Assembly (NCBI GenBank): GCA_020747065.1
Contig: JAGMVK010000014.1
Span: forward strand, 930,001 to 994,000
Length of the DNA: 64,000 nt
Reading direction: 5' to 3'
Source: Cadophora sp. MPI-SDFR-AT-0126
Taxonomy: Eukaryota > Ascomycota > Leotiomycetes > Helotiales > Ploettnerulaceae
The notes below the pieces were generated by a model. The model saw only the letters and a program-made list of their open reading frames with translations, was not told the DNA's origin and searched no databases. This document shows, one piece after another, positions 62,609-64,000 of this stretch. The stretch's first letter is position 1; each line of letters starts with the position of its first letter. The translations under genes were made by a program, and so were the position numbers.

Positions 62609-63509
62609 TCCACTTCACCGAGCCAATTGATGTTTGGATTAGTTTTTCCGTCTCTGAAACTTTGGATCGGATTCCCTCTTGCGTCGAAGTCGATAGATTC
62701 GACCTTTGGATTGCAGGGCAGAACAGGTTGGAGTGTTGATGATTATCTGACTGACTCGGGAGCGGCAGTCCGTTCCCGCTCTGCTGACTGATCATGCCCA
62801 GAAGAACTCGAGCAGTGGTTTCTAATGCTCCTGAATTACATGCGATGATTGTTTTTGAACTAAAATCTGAAGGCGATGAAAAGGTACGATTTGTCTGAAG
62901 GAATCGCCAGTTGACAGTCCAATTTGGAACCGTCGTTGAAACAGATAGTGTCACGTGGTATCCTTTTCACTCTGAGATCTCGGATGGTGTTTACAGCCTC
63001 TGACTACCAACGCCGAAGGTTCGCCAATACAATGAAATTTCTTCATTTTAGATATCTTTGCAAACCCACAGTATCTGCGCATAGCTGATTCATTCCTGCG
63101 TTTGTGAGTTACCAGTTGGTCCTCCGGTTATTGTTCAACGGCCGCCATTCTTCACCACCTATTCTGGACGGAATTGCTGTCTGGCTTGGTTTTCTGTGTC
63201 GGAGTCACCTCCAGAAAAGTGACTCCAGAGAACGCTTCAGGTTATCCCCCTGAGGACAGATAGCATTTGTCATACAAACGGCGGTGCCTCCAATGCTTCG
63301 CAAAATCGTCTTATGGCTTTACCTCGGCGTTCACCTTTGTGATACGGAGTGCGCGATGCAGATTCCAATTGAAGGAACACACCGAGATCACAAATTTTAG
63401 AGCGAAGATCAGTCAGAAATGATCAAACCTATCACTTTCATTAGCTTCCAAGACAAGTGACAGCATTATCTCCAGTCAAGAGGTTAATCCAGCAAGCATG
63501 GTTTAGACA
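62609..63509. other. Intergenic region, no gene seen
   Basis: Divergent upstream region between the minus-strand regulator and the plus-strand HsbA-like gene. A long frame on the minus strand (62496-62954) overlaps the zinc-cluster exon in another frame and is a shadow. Confidence 0.5.
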
Positions 63510-63517
63510 TATAAAAG
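63510..63517 (+). promoter_or_regulatory. TATA box of HsbA-like gene
   Basis: TATAAAAG, 111 nt before the start codon at 63628, typical for a strongly expressed secreted-protein gene. Confidence 0.7.
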
Positions 63518-63627
63518 GGGCGTCACTTGAACATTACTCTAGATAACTGTACACCAGTCTTCCATTTCCGTCATTCTCCACGAATTATCACTCTGCCATA
63601 CTCAGAGACTCTTCAATCCTGCTCAAC

Positions 63628-64000
63628 ATGCTTGCGATCAAGTACTTGCTGTTCTTCATCTCAGTAGCACTGGCACTCGTTTCCAAGCGCGATTTCGGGG
63701 TCATTGTCAACGATCTTGTGATCATTGACAACAAAGTCAAATCCCTTACTACCACAATTCAAAACTGGTCGTCTGCAAACGGTCTTGGTATCCTCGGCGC
63801 TGCCCCTATCCTCACAGCCTCACAAGCCCTCGAATCGACAACAAGAACAGCAACGACACATGCTACACAATCGCCTCAGCTTACCGAAGAGCAATCCAAC
63901 AGCATGGGCATTCTCATCAATACCCTCAAGACGGATACATCTGCCTTGCTCGTTGCAATGAAGAGCAAGAAGACTGATTTCGCCAATGTTGGGGCTCTTT
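63628..64000 (+). CDS. HsbA-like secreted cell-surface protein (partial)
   Basis: Runs off the right edge. The start MLAIKYLLFFISVALALVS is a signal peptide, followed by KRD, a likely Kex2-type site or the mature start. The next part, DFGVIVNDLVIIDNKVKSLT, and the amphipathic helices after it resemble hydrophobic surface binding protein A (HsbA) and related fungal wall mannoproteins. These are secreted proteins that help enzymes settle on hydrophobic surfaces. No stop or intron is seen before the edge; 124 codons are visible. Family call is by pattern. Confidence 0.75.
   Translation, partial: MLAIKYLLFFISVALALVSKRDFGVIVNDLVIIDNKVKSLTTTIQNWSSANGLGILGAAPILTASQALESTTRTATTHATQSPQLTEEQSNSMGILINTLKTDTSALLVAMKSKKTDFANVGAL

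Noticed and set aside
1..64000. CRISPR arrays, tRNA or rRNA genes
   Set aside because: No regularly spaced repeats and no tRNA or rRNA signature found by eye; the genome is eukaryotic.

Overview
The window reads as nuclear DNA of a filamentous ascomycete (Pezizomycotina). It has short 50-110 nt introns with GTAAGT-type donors and CTAAC branch sites. It carries typical fungal families: HET, Zn2Cys6 regulator, 2EXR, secreted NucA/NucB nuclease and HsbA-like protein. Very AT-rich blocks almost lack CA and TG dinucleotides, the mark of repeat-induced point mutation (RIP). The species cannot be named from the sequence.

Layout. (1) 1 to about 3490: AT-rich RIP-degraded repeat DNA. (2) About 3490-10260: a gene island with an intact-looking HET-domain gene, a broken transcription-factor-like gene, a small two-exon gene of unknown function and a decayed piece of a STAND-type repeat protein. 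(3) About 10260-53340: 43 kb of RIP-degraded retroelements. Matching LTR pairs resolve most of it into a nest four deep. Element D (11143-47759) contains A2 (15832-46351, duplication TTAT). A2 contains B (16001-40647). B contains A1, inverted (28003-39874, duplication ATAC). A fifth element, E (Ty3/Gypsy, minus strand, about 47760-52950), abuts D. (4) About 53340-64000: a normal-GC gene region with a dead ABC-transporter fragment, a secreted NucA/NucB-type nuclease, an unknown 252-aa protein, a 2EXR protein, a dead SMP-30-like propeller gene, a seven-exon Zn2Cys6 regulator with a frame problem, and the start of an HsbA-like secreted protein.

Most unusual content. Element A, seen in two copies, is a Ty3/Gypsy element carrying about 5 kb of extra cargo after pol: a gene antisense to pol, and a divergent long sense gene whose middle keeps a decayed H-x-D-like motif. 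Element B, also Ty3/Gypsy, has a separate long reading frame after integrase. A1 landed in that frame, and removing A1 with one ATAC copy restores it. In all these relics RIP has turned Gln codons into stops, the reverse-transcriptase Asp-Asp pair into Asn-Asn, and zinc-knuckle Cys/His into Tyr. The same C-to-T pattern reaches single-copy genes beside the block.

Gene models were built by hand from splice signals and frame continuity. Boundaries inside the RIP-degraded region are approximate, except for LTR ends and target-site duplications.
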